Program-made: the position numbers and the translations under genes
Origin: Paenibacillus assamensis DSM 18201
Lineage (GTDB): Bacteria; Bacillota; Bacilli; Paenibacillales; Paenibacillaceae
Direction of reading: 5' to 3'
Assembly: GCF_000422445.1 (NCBI RefSeq)
Contig: NZ_KE383840.1
Coordinates: 1 to 64,000, forward strand
DNA length: 64,000 nt
Shown: positions 51,773 through 60,685 of the stretch, in pieces
How positions within the stretch are numbered: the first letter of the stretch is position 1
How the letters are laid out: every line of letters starts with the position of its first letter
Notes under the pieces: model-generated
What the model saw: the letters and a program-made list of their open reading frames with translations, nothing else
The model's database searches: none
What the model was told of the DNA's origin: nothing

Positions 51773-52447
51773 CTAAGCTTTTATCCACGCACGCTTCAGA
51801 TCCATCTCTTCAATACAGCGACTATCATCATGATGCTCATATTGAATAAGTGGTGAGACCGGATACAGATGCAGACGTTCATCTTCAATTGGCTTTAACA
51901 ATCGATTCAAGTAATCTAGTTCCATAGAGCTTGGTTGAAGCCACGCCTCCATCTCATCTTGATCGAGTATGGCAGGCATCCGAGAATCAAATTCCAATAT
52001 CGTTCGATTTGCACGAGACATTACGATTGTACAATTGTAATGATCTTCACCTTGCGGACTGCGCCAACATTCATACAGCCCCGCAATACCGAAGATTCCC
52101 CTTGTCTGTAACACCACACGAACTGGATGCATTCGCTTCTCCTGCTTGCGCCAATAGTATAAGCCGTTACAAGGAATAAGGCAGCGTCTACGCTCCACCA
52201 TTCTAAAGTAGGAGGAATTCTCCGCAACGGCTGTTAAATCCGCATTAATCGCGTCTGGCGCCCAGAACGGTACGAGCCCCCAGCGGTAAGCATCCAACAC
52301 TCTGCGTCCTTCTTGTTCCATAATGATGGGAATGAACTGAGTGGGTCTTATGTTATAACGTGGACGATAAGCAATTCGTGATTCATCGAGCTTGAAGGTT
52401 GACTTCAGCTCCGAATAATCCGTACTGAGTGATAATTGACGGCACAT
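51773..52447 (-). CDS. SRAP/YedK-family protein with altered active site
   Basis: This protein belongs to the SOS-response-associated peptidase family (YedK/HMCES), which crosslinks abasic sites in single-stranded DNA through Cys2. The start is ATG at 52447, directly followed by TGC, with GGAGGTGAGGGC upstream; Cys2 is thus kept. The family signatures are degraded: MCGRF is MCRQL, the INARxET block is INADLTA, the GFYEW loop is GLYYW (Glu105 of E. coli YedK to Tyr), and IHDRRP is EFDSRMP (His160 position to Asp). Asn75 is kept. It is about 224 residues. It is probably a divergent paralogue whose crosslink chemistry could differ. It is monocistronic. Confidence 0.85.
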   Translation of the reverse strand: MCRQLSLSTDYSELKSTFKLDESRIAYRPRYNIRPTQFIPIIMEQEGRRVLDAYRWGLVPFWAPDAINADLTAVAENSSYFRMVERRRCLIPCNGLYYWRKQEKRMHPVRVVLQTRGIFGIAGLYECWRSPQGEDHYNCTIVMSRANRTILEFDSRMPAILDQDEMEAWLQPSSMELDYLNRLLKPIEDERLHLYPVSPLIQYEHHDDSRCIEEMDLKRAWIKA

Positions 52448-52603
52448 TGCCCTCACCTCCTGTACGCGTAGTTTGCGCACAAGTGGAAAGGATATACATT
52501 TTATAGATGGGATAAGATCATGATTAGTGATGACTGTAGCTTTGAAGAACTTTCGGAATTATTGTCTTTGTTTAGAATGCTGAGAAGTAGTAATATTCGT
52601 TGC

Positions 52604-53236
52604 CTACCCTAGTATTGCGGCAGGAAGTATAGCGATGAAGAGAATAAAGACTGTAGGAAGAATGATTGTCGCTAGTGCTCTTTTTTTAGAAAACTGATGT
52701 GCTTCTGAAATACCAATCACCAGGATAACAATGCCCCATATCACAACTACAAAACTAACAATCGCAAGAAGAGCAGCCCATCCCGCCACTAAGAAACCAG
52801 TAGCTGTTGTTGTAAATACTTGCTTGCCAAATATCAAAAGCGACGGAATCCAGAGCAACCCCGTAATTGCCGTAGGTCCATATCCAGCCAGCCCATTGAC
52901 AGCACGAATTTCTTGGCTATCTGCGGTTCCCCCGAGCATCGTCCCAATCCATAGCATAAGAAAGCTACTAATATAATAACTGATAACACCACTAATAATC
53001 CCAACAACAAAGGCTAGTAAAATAATCGTGGCTAACGGTGAATGATCCCCCATACCATCTTTGGCATAGCTATCCAACGTTCCAAAAAATGAGCTAATGC
53101 CTACGAGCAGCAGTGAAAACCAATCTGACTTTGTTACTTGCATATGTTCCCGCATGACTTCTCGTGGATTGAACCACATTTCACCTAGCGCTCGCAACCT
53201 TTGTCTCCATACCATTGCATCCGTGTTCGTTGACAT
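52604..53236 (-). CDS. Yip1-domain membrane protein
   Basis: This 210-residue protein has an N-terminal cytoplasmic amphipathic part (WFNPREVMREHMQ, a typical Yip1 prelude, WxxPRxVxR) and five helices (WFSLLLVGISSFFG, TIILLAFVVGIISGVISYYI, GPTAITGLLWIPSLLIFG, AGWAALLAIVSFVVVIWGIVIL, ATIILPTVFILFIAIL). Bacterial Yip1 proteins are of unknown role. The ATG at 53236 has AAAGGAG 7 nt before it; a GTG two codons earlier is less likely. It is closest to the SLH protein gene upstream but separated by a hairpin. Confidence 0.82.
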   Translation of the reverse strand: MSTNTDAMVWRQRLRALGEMWFNPREVMREHMQVTKSDWFSLLLVGISSFFGTLDSYAKDGMGDHSPLATIILLAFVVGIISGVISYYISSFLMLWIGTMLGGTADSQEIRAVNGLAGYGPTAITGLLWIPSLLIFGKQVFTTTATGFLVAGWAALLAIVSFVVVIWGIVILVIGISEAHQFSKKRALATIILPTVFILFIAILPAAILG

Positions 53237-53274
53237 AAACACGCTCCTTTATTTACTTGGCTAATGATGCTGGA

Positions 53275-53300
53275 AGAGCCGAGGTATGACCCTCGGCTCT
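53275..53300. repeat. 10-bp inverted repeat between the SLH and Yip1 genes
   Basis: AGAGCCGAGG (53275-53284) and CCTCGGCTCT (53291-53300) are perfect inverted copies over a 6-nt loop. No T-run follows on either strand, so it is not a classical terminator; it may still end transcription of the SLH gene weakly. Confidence 0.6.
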
Positions 53301-53423
53301 AAACGTGGTGTAGCTTATATTGTAAACGATAGTGCTTGTCTTGTTAAAGAGTAGGTTAGATGTTGTAAATAAAACTCCCCTTTAATAAAAAAACTAACAA
53401 AGGAGCAATTATAGATTTCAATG

Positions 53424-55901
53424 CTAATCAATAATTTCTACGCGTGTTCTATAATCCGCATCAGGCCAACCCTTTCCTGTCGGATGGAAAACATTAAGTG
53501 AGCTTGAAAAAATATAATAAGTTCCGGCTGCAAGACCACTAGTGTCCATATAATGAATGTCGTTTATGTCCTCCCTATTTATCACTAGTTTTTTAGCTAG
53601 ACCTTTCTTTACTTCTCTATCCAATGTTTCAGTTACAATATCAATATGAGCGGCGATAACCTTATCGTAAATATAGAAAACATTTTCTTCATTTACTTTA
53701 ATAGGTATCCTCTCTCCTTTTTTAACAGAAAGACCCTCTGCTTGCCAACTCCATGTCATGCCCGGAAAACTAATAGTTGTAACTGGCTTCAGAGCATAAC
53801 TCTGTACTTCCATATTGGATTCACCTGTAATTACCGATGTCACGGTACTAGGAAATATCTTAAAAGCAACCCATTCATTACTAAGTTTTGTTGACGGTAG
53901 AATCTCAATGCTATCTAGGTTAATTGTTACTTTAATATCTGAATGCAGCGGCTTAAACGTTGGCTCTTCATAAGTCGCTATCATAACTGATTGGTGTAGG
54001 TTGACTCCTTTATCTACTCGAATCGGATGGCTGAACTTATAGCGAATCATGATGTCATTAACATTGTCACCAATCGGCAGTTGATATGGACCAGACGACG
54101 TAAACAAAGAATTTACATCTTCCCACATATAAAAGGATTGACTGTGGAAACGTTTCTTTTTGCTATCTACAAAAATAGCCACATATTCACCTTCGAACAA
54201 TAATCCCGAGGAAAAGAATGTCCCATCAGGCTTAGTTTCCGCTCTTAAAATCTTGAACCAATTACCTGGAGATATTTTTTCCATCTCTGCAACATCTATA
54301 TTCTCTAACTCTTTTTGCACGATGTATACTGTACCTTGTTCTTGTTTACCGATAGTTCCGTATACCACTTCACCAACAGTAAAGACTTCTTTGTCCATTT
54401 TTACTACAACATTATTCCCTTGACCGTCATTGCCGCCTGGCTTTTCTGGCGTGACGCCACCAGTAGAACCTCCACCACCGATAGCGCCACGGCCTGCTCC
54501 ACCGGAAGTGTTCGCAGATTTAATCAGATCTCCGGCTTTGGTCTCTTTGCCAGCAACAACCACGATCATATCTTTGCTTACGTTCTCTCCTAGTTTCCAT
54601 TCCATTGGAGCAGCAGCAAAGCTAATGCCAGCCGCATTTATCGTCGCTTGCTTAACTGTCCCTTCGCCAGCCACTTTTGCTTCTGCATGGATAATTAAGG
54701 ATGCAATATTTGTATCTTTTCCTACCTCAATCTTTGTTCCTTTTGCCTCTTTGTTTACCGTTAGCTGTTGAACAGACCCTTTTGCTAGCTTCAAGTTGCT
54801 GCCGTATGTGCTCACTGTAACAGAAGGAAATGCACCATTTAGTTGAATATCAGACTGGGCCTTAAGTTTCTCAGATAGTTGAACTTGTGCCACCATAGCA
54901 CCATTTTGTACATCAACGATTGTTGGCGATTGCAGTACTAGTTCTTGAACTGTAGATGTATCTTTCACATTTACACGCAATGCACCATTTTTCTTGTTTA
55001 CGATAACATTGGAAAGAATGCTATCGTTTACGTGAATGCTATTTTTTCCACCACCACGTACAAACGTCTTACCATCTACCTTCACCTTGTTCAGATGCAC
55101 ATCCCCTTCACCTACACCTTGTGTTAGGATTAGATCACCTTTAATATGAAGGTTTTGCAACGTAACACCAGGAACGTTAACGATCACGTTTCCTTGGATT
55201 TCTTCTTGCTTCGTCGTAGAACCATATGTACCTGCTGTTCCATACCATACTCCATATGTATCAAATGCACGATCCAAGATGCTAACCGCTTCTGCACGCG
55301 TCAACGATTGATTCGGCTTGAATGTGCCTTCTTCATAGCCTTTAACAACACCTAGATAAACAGCTTCGGATACGGATGAAGTTGCCCACGGCTGGATATC
55401 TGCACTGTCTTTATAAGTAAGAGCTGTATCGTTCGTCTTCCATTTCAACAGCCGAGACAAGGAAGCTACCGCTTCTTGACGCGTTAGCGTTGCATTCGGC
55501 TTAAATGTGCCGTCGGTATACCCTTTCATGTAGCCTGCTGTTGTCGCTGTATTTACAGCATCCGCATACCAAGCTGTTGCTAGTACATCTGTGTAAGCTT
55601 GCGGCTTCTGTTCGTTGAGCTGGAACATGCGGTTTACGATTGCTGCCCACTCTGCACGTGTTACTTGTTGATTCGGCTTGAACTCATTTGCAGATGCACC
55701 AGATACTACACCTTGAGCTGCCCACTCTGCAATTTTGTCTTTTGCCCAATGTGCTTCTACATCTTTAAATGTAACGACTGACTTCATTTGTTCGCCTTCA
55801 TTCGCCGCAGTTGCTTGCACGCTTACTGGCGCTGCTAATCCGCTAAAAAAAGTGCTGAACGCCAGAGTTATCGATAGCAATGTTGCTATTCTCTTTTTCA
55901 T
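53424..55901 (-). CDS. Large SLH-domain surface protein
   Basis: This 825-residue exported protein has a signal peptide (ATLLSITLAFSTFFSGLAAPVSVQA), three canonical SLH repeats (about 45-100, 105-160, 165-225; each with a FKPN.x.TRAE motif) for wall anchoring, then a right-handed-helix-like region of short repeated strands (about 235-440; KLAKGSVQQLTVNKEAKGTK), a Gly/Ser-rich hinge (about 475-505, GGAGRGAIGGGGSTGG) and an unrecognised C-terminal domain (about 510-825) that may bind sugar or protein. The ATG at 55901 lies 3-5 nt after GGGGGAAACT. The gene stands alone; the role of the C-terminal domain is unknown. Confidence 0.9.
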   Translation of the reverse strand: MKKRIATLLSITLAFSTFFSGLAAPVSVQATAANEGEQMKSVVTFKDVEAHWAKDKIAEWAAQGVVSGASANEFKPNQQVTRAEWAAIVNRMFQLNEQKPQAYTDVLATAWYADAVNTATTAGYMKGYTDGTFKPNATLTRQEAVASLSRLLKWKTNDTALTYKDSADIQPWATSSVSEAVYLGVVKGYEEGTFKPNQSLTRAEAVSILDRAFDTYGVWYGTAGTYGSTTKQEEIQGNVIVNVPGVTLQNLHIKGDLILTQGVGEGDVHLNKVKVDGKTFVRGGGKNSIHVNDSILSNVIVNKKNGALRVNVKDTSTVQELVLQSPTIVDVQNGAMVAQVQLSEKLKAQSDIQLNGAFPSVTVSTYGSNLKLAKGSVQQLTVNKEAKGTKIEVGKDTNIASLIIHAEAKVAGEGTVKQATINAAGISFAAAPMEWKLGENVSKDMIVVVAGKETKAGDLIKSANTSGGAGRGAIGGGGSTGGVTPEKPGGNDGQGNNVVVKMDKEVFTVGEVVYGTIGKQEQGTVYIVQKELENIDVAEMEKISPGNWFKILRAETKPDGTFFSSGLLFEGEYVAIFVDSKKKRFHSQSFYMWEDVNSLFTSSGPYQLPIGDNVNDIMIRYKFSHPIRVDKGVNLHQSVMIATYEEPTFKPLHSDIKVTINLDSIEILPSTKLSNEWVAFKIFPSTVTSVITGESNMEVQSYALKPVTTISFPGMTWSWQAEGLSVKKGERIPIKVNEENVFYIYDKVIAAHIDIVTETLDREVKKGLAKKLVINREDINDIHYMDTSGLAAGTYYIFSSSLNVFHPTGKGWPDADYRTRVEIID

Positions 55902-56102
55902 AGTTTCCCCCATATAATATATGTTTCTTAAATCATCTATTCAATTATAGTTTTGTGAATGTAAATATCCATGAAATTATTGGTTGATTTAAAATTTTAT
56001 AGTTCTTAAGTCACGTAGGCCCTTTATTACAGCAGTAACTTTGGCTAAAATGAGAATGCAACTATCATCACAGAATAATCATTATCGCAAAAGGAGAACA
56101 GC

Positions 56103-57314
56103 ATGTCACAATCCGAACACGCTAGAACTATGGCGGTTCCAACAGAACGAAACCTACTAAAAATATTCCTAATCGCCTTTAAGCTAGGCCTGACCTCCTT
56201 CGGAGGACCTGTCGCGCATCTTGGCTATTTTCATGAAGAGTATGTGCGGCGTCGTAAATGGATCGATGAGCGCAGCTACGCTGACTTAGTGGCGCTGTGC
56301 CAGTTCCTGCCGGGGCCGGCTAGCAGCCAAGTCGGCATTGGTATTGGCGTGCTGCGCGGCGGCCTGCTTGGCGGCATAGCCGCATGGCTTGGCTTCACGC
56401 TGCCGTCTGCAGCAGCGTTGGCCCTATTCGCGCTGGCGATACAAGGTTCAGGTATCGCTAACGCGGGATGGCTCCACGGCCTCAAGCTAGTGGCCGTGGC
56501 TATCGTTGCCCATGCCATATGGAGCATGGGCACGAAGTTGGCGCCAGACCGTGGACGCGCCACCCTCGCCGTGGCGGCAGCCGCCGCTGTTCTGCTATGG
56601 CAGACAGCCTTGGCGCAAGTACTTGTCATCGCTGTCGCTGGCTGTGCCGGCGTATGGATGTATAGGCACAAGGAAATGCCGAAGCCAGAGCATATCCATG
56701 TTCCCATTAGCCGCCGAACAGCGATCATTTGCTTGTCGCTGTTTGGCGTATTGCTTGCAGCCTTACCTCTGCTGCGTCAAGCAGGCATAGGCGGCTGGTT
56801 CATCTCGTTATTTGATAGCATGTATCGAGCTGGATCGCTTGTATTTGGTGGTGGCCATGTCGTACTGCCTTTGCTTGAGCGTGAATTTGTACCTACAGGT
56901 TGGCTCGACAAAGCTGACTTCCTTGCCGGATATGGTGCTACACAAGCTGTTCCTGGCCCGTTGTTCACCTTCGCCGCCTATATTGGAGCTGTCGCTCAGG
57001 GTTGGCTAGGTGCAATCATAGCAACCATCGCGATCTTCCTGCCCGCGTTCCTGCTCATCGTTGGTGCGCTCCCATTCTGGAGCACTCTGCGCGTGAACTT
57101 GCGCGCACAAGGCGCCCTCTTCGGCGTCAACGCCGCCGTCGTGGGCATACTCATCGCGGCACTATACACGCCGCTCTGGACGTCGACCGTGCAAGCACCG
57201 GCCGACTTTGCGCTCGCAGCAGCCCTATTCGTGCTGCTCACGCATTGGCGTATCCCGCCTTGGGCCGTCGTCATCGCTGGCGCCCTTGGCGGAATGCTGC
57301 TCGAATGGCTGTAA
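56103..57314 (+). CDS. chrA: Chromate transporter ChrA (long-chain, two-domain)
   Basis: ChrA exports chromate using the proton gradient. The protein has 403 residues with two homologous CHR domains: FKLGLTSFGGPVAHLGYFHEEYVRR and LCQFLPGPASSQVGIGIGVLRGGLLGG in the first, and VFGGGHVVLPLLEREFV and GYGATQAVPGPLFTFAAYIGAV in the second. Conserved FGGP and PGP motifs are intact. AAAGGAG lies 6-7 nt before the ATG. The gene body from about 56230 is much GC-richer than flanking genes, including runs of GCG and CGC codons, suggestive of horizontal acquisition. No chrB or regulator is adjacent. Confidence 0.93.
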   Translation: MSQSEHARTMAVPTERNLLKIFLIAFKLGLTSFGGPVAHLGYFHEEYVRRRKWIDERSYADLVALCQFLPGPASSQVGIGIGVLRGGLLGGIAAWLGFTLPSAAALALFALAIQGSGIANAGWLHGLKLVAVAIVAHAIWSMGTKLAPDRGRATLAVAAAAAVLLWQTALAQVLVIAVAGCAGVWMYRHKEMPKPEHIHVPISRRTAIICLSLFGVLLAALPLLRQAGIGGWFISLFDSMYRAGSLVFGGGHVVLPLLEREFVPTGWLDKADFLAGYGATQAVPGPLFTFAAYIGAVAQGWLGAIIATIAIFLPAFLLIVGALPFWSTLRVNLRAQGALFGVNAAVVGILIAALYTPLWTSTVQAPADFALAAALFVLLTHWRIPPWAVVIAGALGGMLLEWL

Positions 57315-57337
57315 ACAAAGACACGCCATACTAGTCA

Positions 57338-57385
57338 AAATAGGGTCAGGGGCTTCTCTACACCAGAAGCCCCTGACCCTTTGTT
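57338..57385. terminator. Bidirectional terminator between chrA and the MFS gene
   Basis: AGGGTCAGGGGCTTCT (57342-57357) and AGAAGCCCCTGACCCT (57365-57380) form a perfect 16-bp stem with a 7-nt loop, flanked by AAAAT and TTTGTT, so it serves both convergent genes. Confidence 0.9.
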
Positions 57386-57439
57386 AATTACATCGCAGAT
57401 TAACTGAAACCGGTTAATTAACTCCCTAACCCACAAACA

Positions 57440-58765
57440 CTAACTCAAACTTACCCGCTCCTCACCTAAGCTTCCTTGCTGCGGATAAAACATCGTTGTA
57501 TCCATTTTCGTCACAGCTCCCATTCGACGAGTTACTGGATCGATCAGCCAAACGACGGCTACAAGCGCAACAAGCAAGCCACTAATCATAAGGACAGCCG
57601 CACTACTCAGCGCAGCACCTCCAATACCCCCTAACAAAGAACCAATTGGCATCGCCACTGCACCAATGCTTCCAACCGCGGCCATCACTCTACCCAATAA
57701 ATGTGCTGGTATAAGATTTTGCATAAACACCATTGCGACGATATTTGTAATTGCTGTAGGCACCCAGCCCATTCCATATAAAAGAACGGCCAGCCACATG
57801 CTTGTAACTTGAGCAGCTGCGAACCATGCAACCCCGCACCATAGAAAAGCACCAATATACATAGCCCCCATAGGGAGCGTTTCCGGTCGTAGACGAGGAG
57901 CTAACAGCACCCCCAACATACTGAACACCGCTACAGATGCAAGCATCATTCCATACCAGTCAGAGCTTTGAGCCAAGTCAGGCAGGACTGCAAACACAGC
58001 GCCTCCCGCACAGTTAATCACAATCATTCCCGCTAACAAGCGTATAATATAAGGATGGCGAAGAACCGCTACACCTTCCATCAATTCTTTCACATACTGT
58101 CTGAAAGACAGCTTTGACGCAGTTCTACGAACAACTTCTTCTCCAGACTGACCATTCCCCTCACCCTTGCCCCCACTTTTCCCTTCCATATTGCTAGGAA
58201 TAGGACGCAGTGTCATAAAAATAAGCGAAGCCAGCAAGAAAAGAACGGAATTCATCATAAACATACTTACGATCCCTATTAATGCAATCAAAACGCCACC
58301 TAATGCATTAAACACAGCTTCACTACCTTGGTTAGCAGCGCTAAACCACGCGTTGCCCGCAGTCAAATGCTCCTTTGGCAGTACTTTCGGCAGAGCTGAC
58401 ATCTGAGCAGGAAAGATAAATTGATTCAATACAGCAATAATCGGCATCAAAATAAGAACTAACGTTACAGAAATAAAATCAAGCCAATAACTAAGTGGTA
58501 AAATAAGCAGCAAAATGGCTTGGGTTAATTGAGTCACAACTAGCATGTTCTTCAACGGCCAACGGTCAATAAGCGGTCCATATAAAAACTGTACAATACG
58601 AGGAATCGAAGTGAGAAACACAGCCAAGCCTGAATAAAAGGTAGAACCACCTAAATCATAAACAAGCCACATCGCAGATAACATATAGAAGCTATCACCT
58701 ATGTTAGAAATCAATCTTCCCGCGAGCAGCTTTGTAAAGTTAGCATATTTCAACGCCTGCAACAT
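57440..58765 (-). CDS. MFS-family exporter (macrolide/drug efflux type)
   Basis: This 441-residue permease has twelve helices in the MFS layout. The N-terminal LLAGRLISNIGDSFYMLSAMWLVYDLGGS and the cytoplasmic loop GPLIDRWPLKNMLV are typical of the MefA/YkuC-like exporters. Helix 5 carries NAWFSAANQGSEAVFNALGG, a conserved block of that subfamily. A charged central loop (about 195-220, GGKGEGNGQSGEE) separates the halves. Substrate unknown. GGGGGAG lies 9 nt before the ATG. It is monocistronic. Confidence 0.85.
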   Translation of the reverse strand: MLQALKYANFTKLLAGRLISNIGDSFYMLSAMWLVYDLGGSTFYSGLAVFLTSIPRIVQFLYGPLIDRWPLKNMLVVTQLTQAILLLILPLSYWLDFISVTLVLILMPIIAVLNQFIFPAQMSALPKVLPKEHLTAGNAWFSAANQGSEAVFNALGGVLIALIGIVSMFMMNSVLFLLASLIFMTLRPIPSNMEGKSGGKGEGNGQSGEEVVRRTASKLSFRQYVKELMEGVAVLRHPYIIRLLAGMIVINCAGGAVFAVLPDLAQSSDWYGMMLASVAVFSMLGVLLAPRLRPETLPMGAMYIGAFLWCGVAWFAAAQVTSMWLAVLLYGMGWVPTAITNIVAMVFMQNLIPAHLLGRVMAAVGSIGAVAMPIGSLLGGIGGAALSSAAVLMISGLLVALVAVVWLIDPVTRRMGAVTKMDTTMFYPQQGSLGEERVSLS

Positions 58766-58905
58766 ATTACTCTTCTCCCCCTCGGCCCTCCATGAGAGAC
58801 CGCTTGACTTGTATCCATAGTTTAATCAACATTCATACACCTTCACCTCAGTCCCCAGCTGTAATTTGACTCAGCCCCTCGTTCATCCGTCGCTAGTTGC
58901 ATAAC

Positions 58906-58949
58906 AAAAAAACCTCGACTGCTCCAAGCGATGTTGGAGATTCGAGGTT
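58906..58949 (-). terminator. Terminator of uppP
   Basis: AACCTCGA (58911-58918) and TCGAGGTT (58942-58949) with inner CTCCAA/TTGGAG; the minus strand continues with TTTTTTG (plus A at 58906-58912). It ends the leftward envelope-defence cluster. Confidence 0.86.
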
Positions 58950-59032
58950 CAATTCGTATCTATTTTCTTTTCATCAATACAGCCGGATGTAACTGCTCCG
59001 ATTCAATTATGATACCCATAATGAACCTGCTC

Positions 59033-59860
59033 CTACAAAAACACGAAATAAATAACAGCGGCCAAAACGATACGATAAATCGCCAACGGAATAAGCTTAA
59101 TGCGATTAATTAACTTCAAGAAGAAACGAATCGAAACAAGAGCAACCAGAAACGCGCTAATAAAGCCTACGACGAAAAATGGAATGACATCTGCCGTAAT
59201 CGCATCCCAGCTTTTCACTAGAGACAAGAAGCTTGCTCCGCCAATAATCGGCACAGCCATAATAAAAGTAAAGTCAGCAGCCGCGCGATGACTCAAGCCT
59301 AGCAGTACGCCAGCTGATATCGTAGACCCAGAACGAGAGAATCCAGGCCACATAGCCAGACACTGCACGAGACCAATCGTTAACGCTTGCTTGTACGTAA
59401 CTTGATCGACCGTCTCTACCTTTTTCACACGTGGTGCGAGCAAATCCGCTGCAATCATAAGAAATGCCCCAAGTACAAGTCCAATCACGACCGTTTGCGT
59501 AGAGAACAAATACGTATCAATAAAATCTTCGAATATAAATCCAAGTACCCCAAACGGTAAAATACCTACAATGACCTGGGTCAGCTTCAATCGAGGTTGC
59601 AAAGCCTGTTCCCCTGTTACCTTTTTCAGCCCCAGCATCGTCATAAAACGCTCCCACATCAAGACCACTACTGCCAGAATCGAACCGAATTGGATAACAA
59701 CTTTAAAAGTATTCGCCACTTCGGGCGAGAACATTTCTTTCGTCTTGAACAACCAATCATCAACAATGATCATATGCCCTGTCGAGGACACGGGCGCAAA
59801 CTCCGTCAAACCCTCTACGACACCTAATACAAGCGCTGCAAACAACTCCCACCAATCCAA
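59033..59860 (-). CDS. uppP: Undecaprenyl-diphosphatase UppP (BacA)
   Basis: UppP dephosphorylates undecaprenyl pyrophosphate, recycling the lipid carrier and giving bacitracin resistance. The 275-residue, eight-helix protein has the two catalytic blocks EGLTEFAPVSSTGHM (about 16-30) and PGFSRSGSTISAGVLLGL (about 170-188). The start codon is TTG at 59860 with GAGGAGG 8 nt upstream, and no better ATG is near. It lies 81 bp after the permease gene on the same strand, downstream of a two-component system and ABC transporter, the composition of bacitracin-resistance loci (bcrABD-like). Confidence 0.95.
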   Translation of the reverse strand: MDWWELFAALVLGVVEGLTEFAPVSSTGHMIIVDDWLFKTKEMFSPEVANTFKVVIQFGSILAVVVLMWERFMTMLGLKKVTGEQALQPRLKLTQVIVGILPFGVLGFIFEDFIDTYLFSTQTVVIGLVLGAFLMIAADLLAPRVKKVETVDQVTYKQALTIGLVQCLAMWPGFSRSGSTISAGVLLGLSHRAAADFTFIMAVPIIGGASFLSLVKSWDAITADVIPFFVVGFISAFLVALVSIRFFLKLINRIKLIPLAIYRIVLAAVIYFVFL

Positions 59861-59941
59861 TAGACGAACCTCCTCAACTATTCGAAAATCTATTTGACTG
59901 ATTCCACACCATCCACTCCATGGATAGTCAATCGTTACTTG

Positions 59942-60685
59942 TTAATCAATATCTGATCTCTTAAAATATACAATCGTTGCTGCGAGTCCAAGTACAGAAG
60001 TAGCAAAAATGATAGCATACGAATAGGAGACTGGATAAACGAATTCGGTACTGTTCGTTACTACCATATGTACAGCTGACCAAGGAAATAGACCTTGATA
60101 GTCTGTATCAATAACCGTAAGATTGGCCATCGTAACAACCGCAGTAAATATAATCGTCGGCACAAAATTTTTAAATAGCATCGTAATCCATATAATTGGG
60201 GTCGATAACAAGAACAATAGAAACGCTCCTACAAAAAACTGTCCAAGAGAATCGACGATAACCGCCACACTTAACCCTTCAAATTGGCCTACCAAACCTA
60301 GCAAGAGCGTCATCACCCAAGCAACTAACGTTAGGACAACAATCCATAGTAATAACAGCAGCCACTTACTCACGACGATACTCGTTTTGGAAACCGGGAT
60401 CGTCAGCAAATTTTTCAACGTATCTTCCGTGTATTCACGACTAAACAAATAAGCCGCAATCACTCCATACAGTAGCGTGCCAATAAGCATGAGCACATTC
60501 AAATTCGTATTGTAAAATGACACATCGAACGTAAGGATCGTCTCTGGCTTCTCTCTTTTCATACTCAAAAAGGCGATAAACATCATAATAGGTGCTGCCA
60601 TTGCTCCCATTACGCTGATCATAAACATCTTTGCTCGCTTCAACTTCAACAGCTCGGTATACAACAAGTTAACCAATCGTCCCAC
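59942..60685 (-). CDS. ABC-2 permease, BcrB-like
   Basis: This 247-residue membrane protein has six helices, starting with LYTELLKLKRAKMFMISVMGA, and loops with YLFSREYTEDTLKNLLTIPVSKTSIVVSKWLLL, a hallmark of the lantibiotic/bacitracin exporter permeases (BcrB, LanE/G-type). The start is a GTG at 60685, within the last codons of the ATPase gene (17-bp overlap); an internal TTG is an alternative. With the ATPase it should expel a peptide antibiotic or the bacitracin-lipid complex. Confidence 0.85.
   Translation of the reverse strand: MGRLVNLLYTELLKLKRAKMFMISVMGAMAAPIMMFIAFLSMKREKPETILTFDVSFYNTNLNVLMLIGTLLYGVIAAYLFSREYTEDTLKNLLTIPVSKTSIVVSKWLLLLLWIVVLTLVAWVMTLLLGLVGQFEGLSVAVIVDSLGQFFVGAFLLFLLSTPIIWITMLFKNFVPTIIFTAVVTMANLTVIDTDYQGLFPWSAVHMVVTNSTEFVYPVSYSYAIIFATSVLGLAATIVYFKRSDID

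Noticed and set aside
52514-52612. Short plus-strand frame of about 30 residues (MISDDCSFEELSELLSLF)
   Set aside because: Poor ribosome site, and it runs into the end of the convergent Yip1 gene; not enough support.
56276-56728. Minus-strand frame inside chrA
   Set aside because: Shadow of chrA, no ribosome site, low-complexity Ala/Arg/Pro composition.
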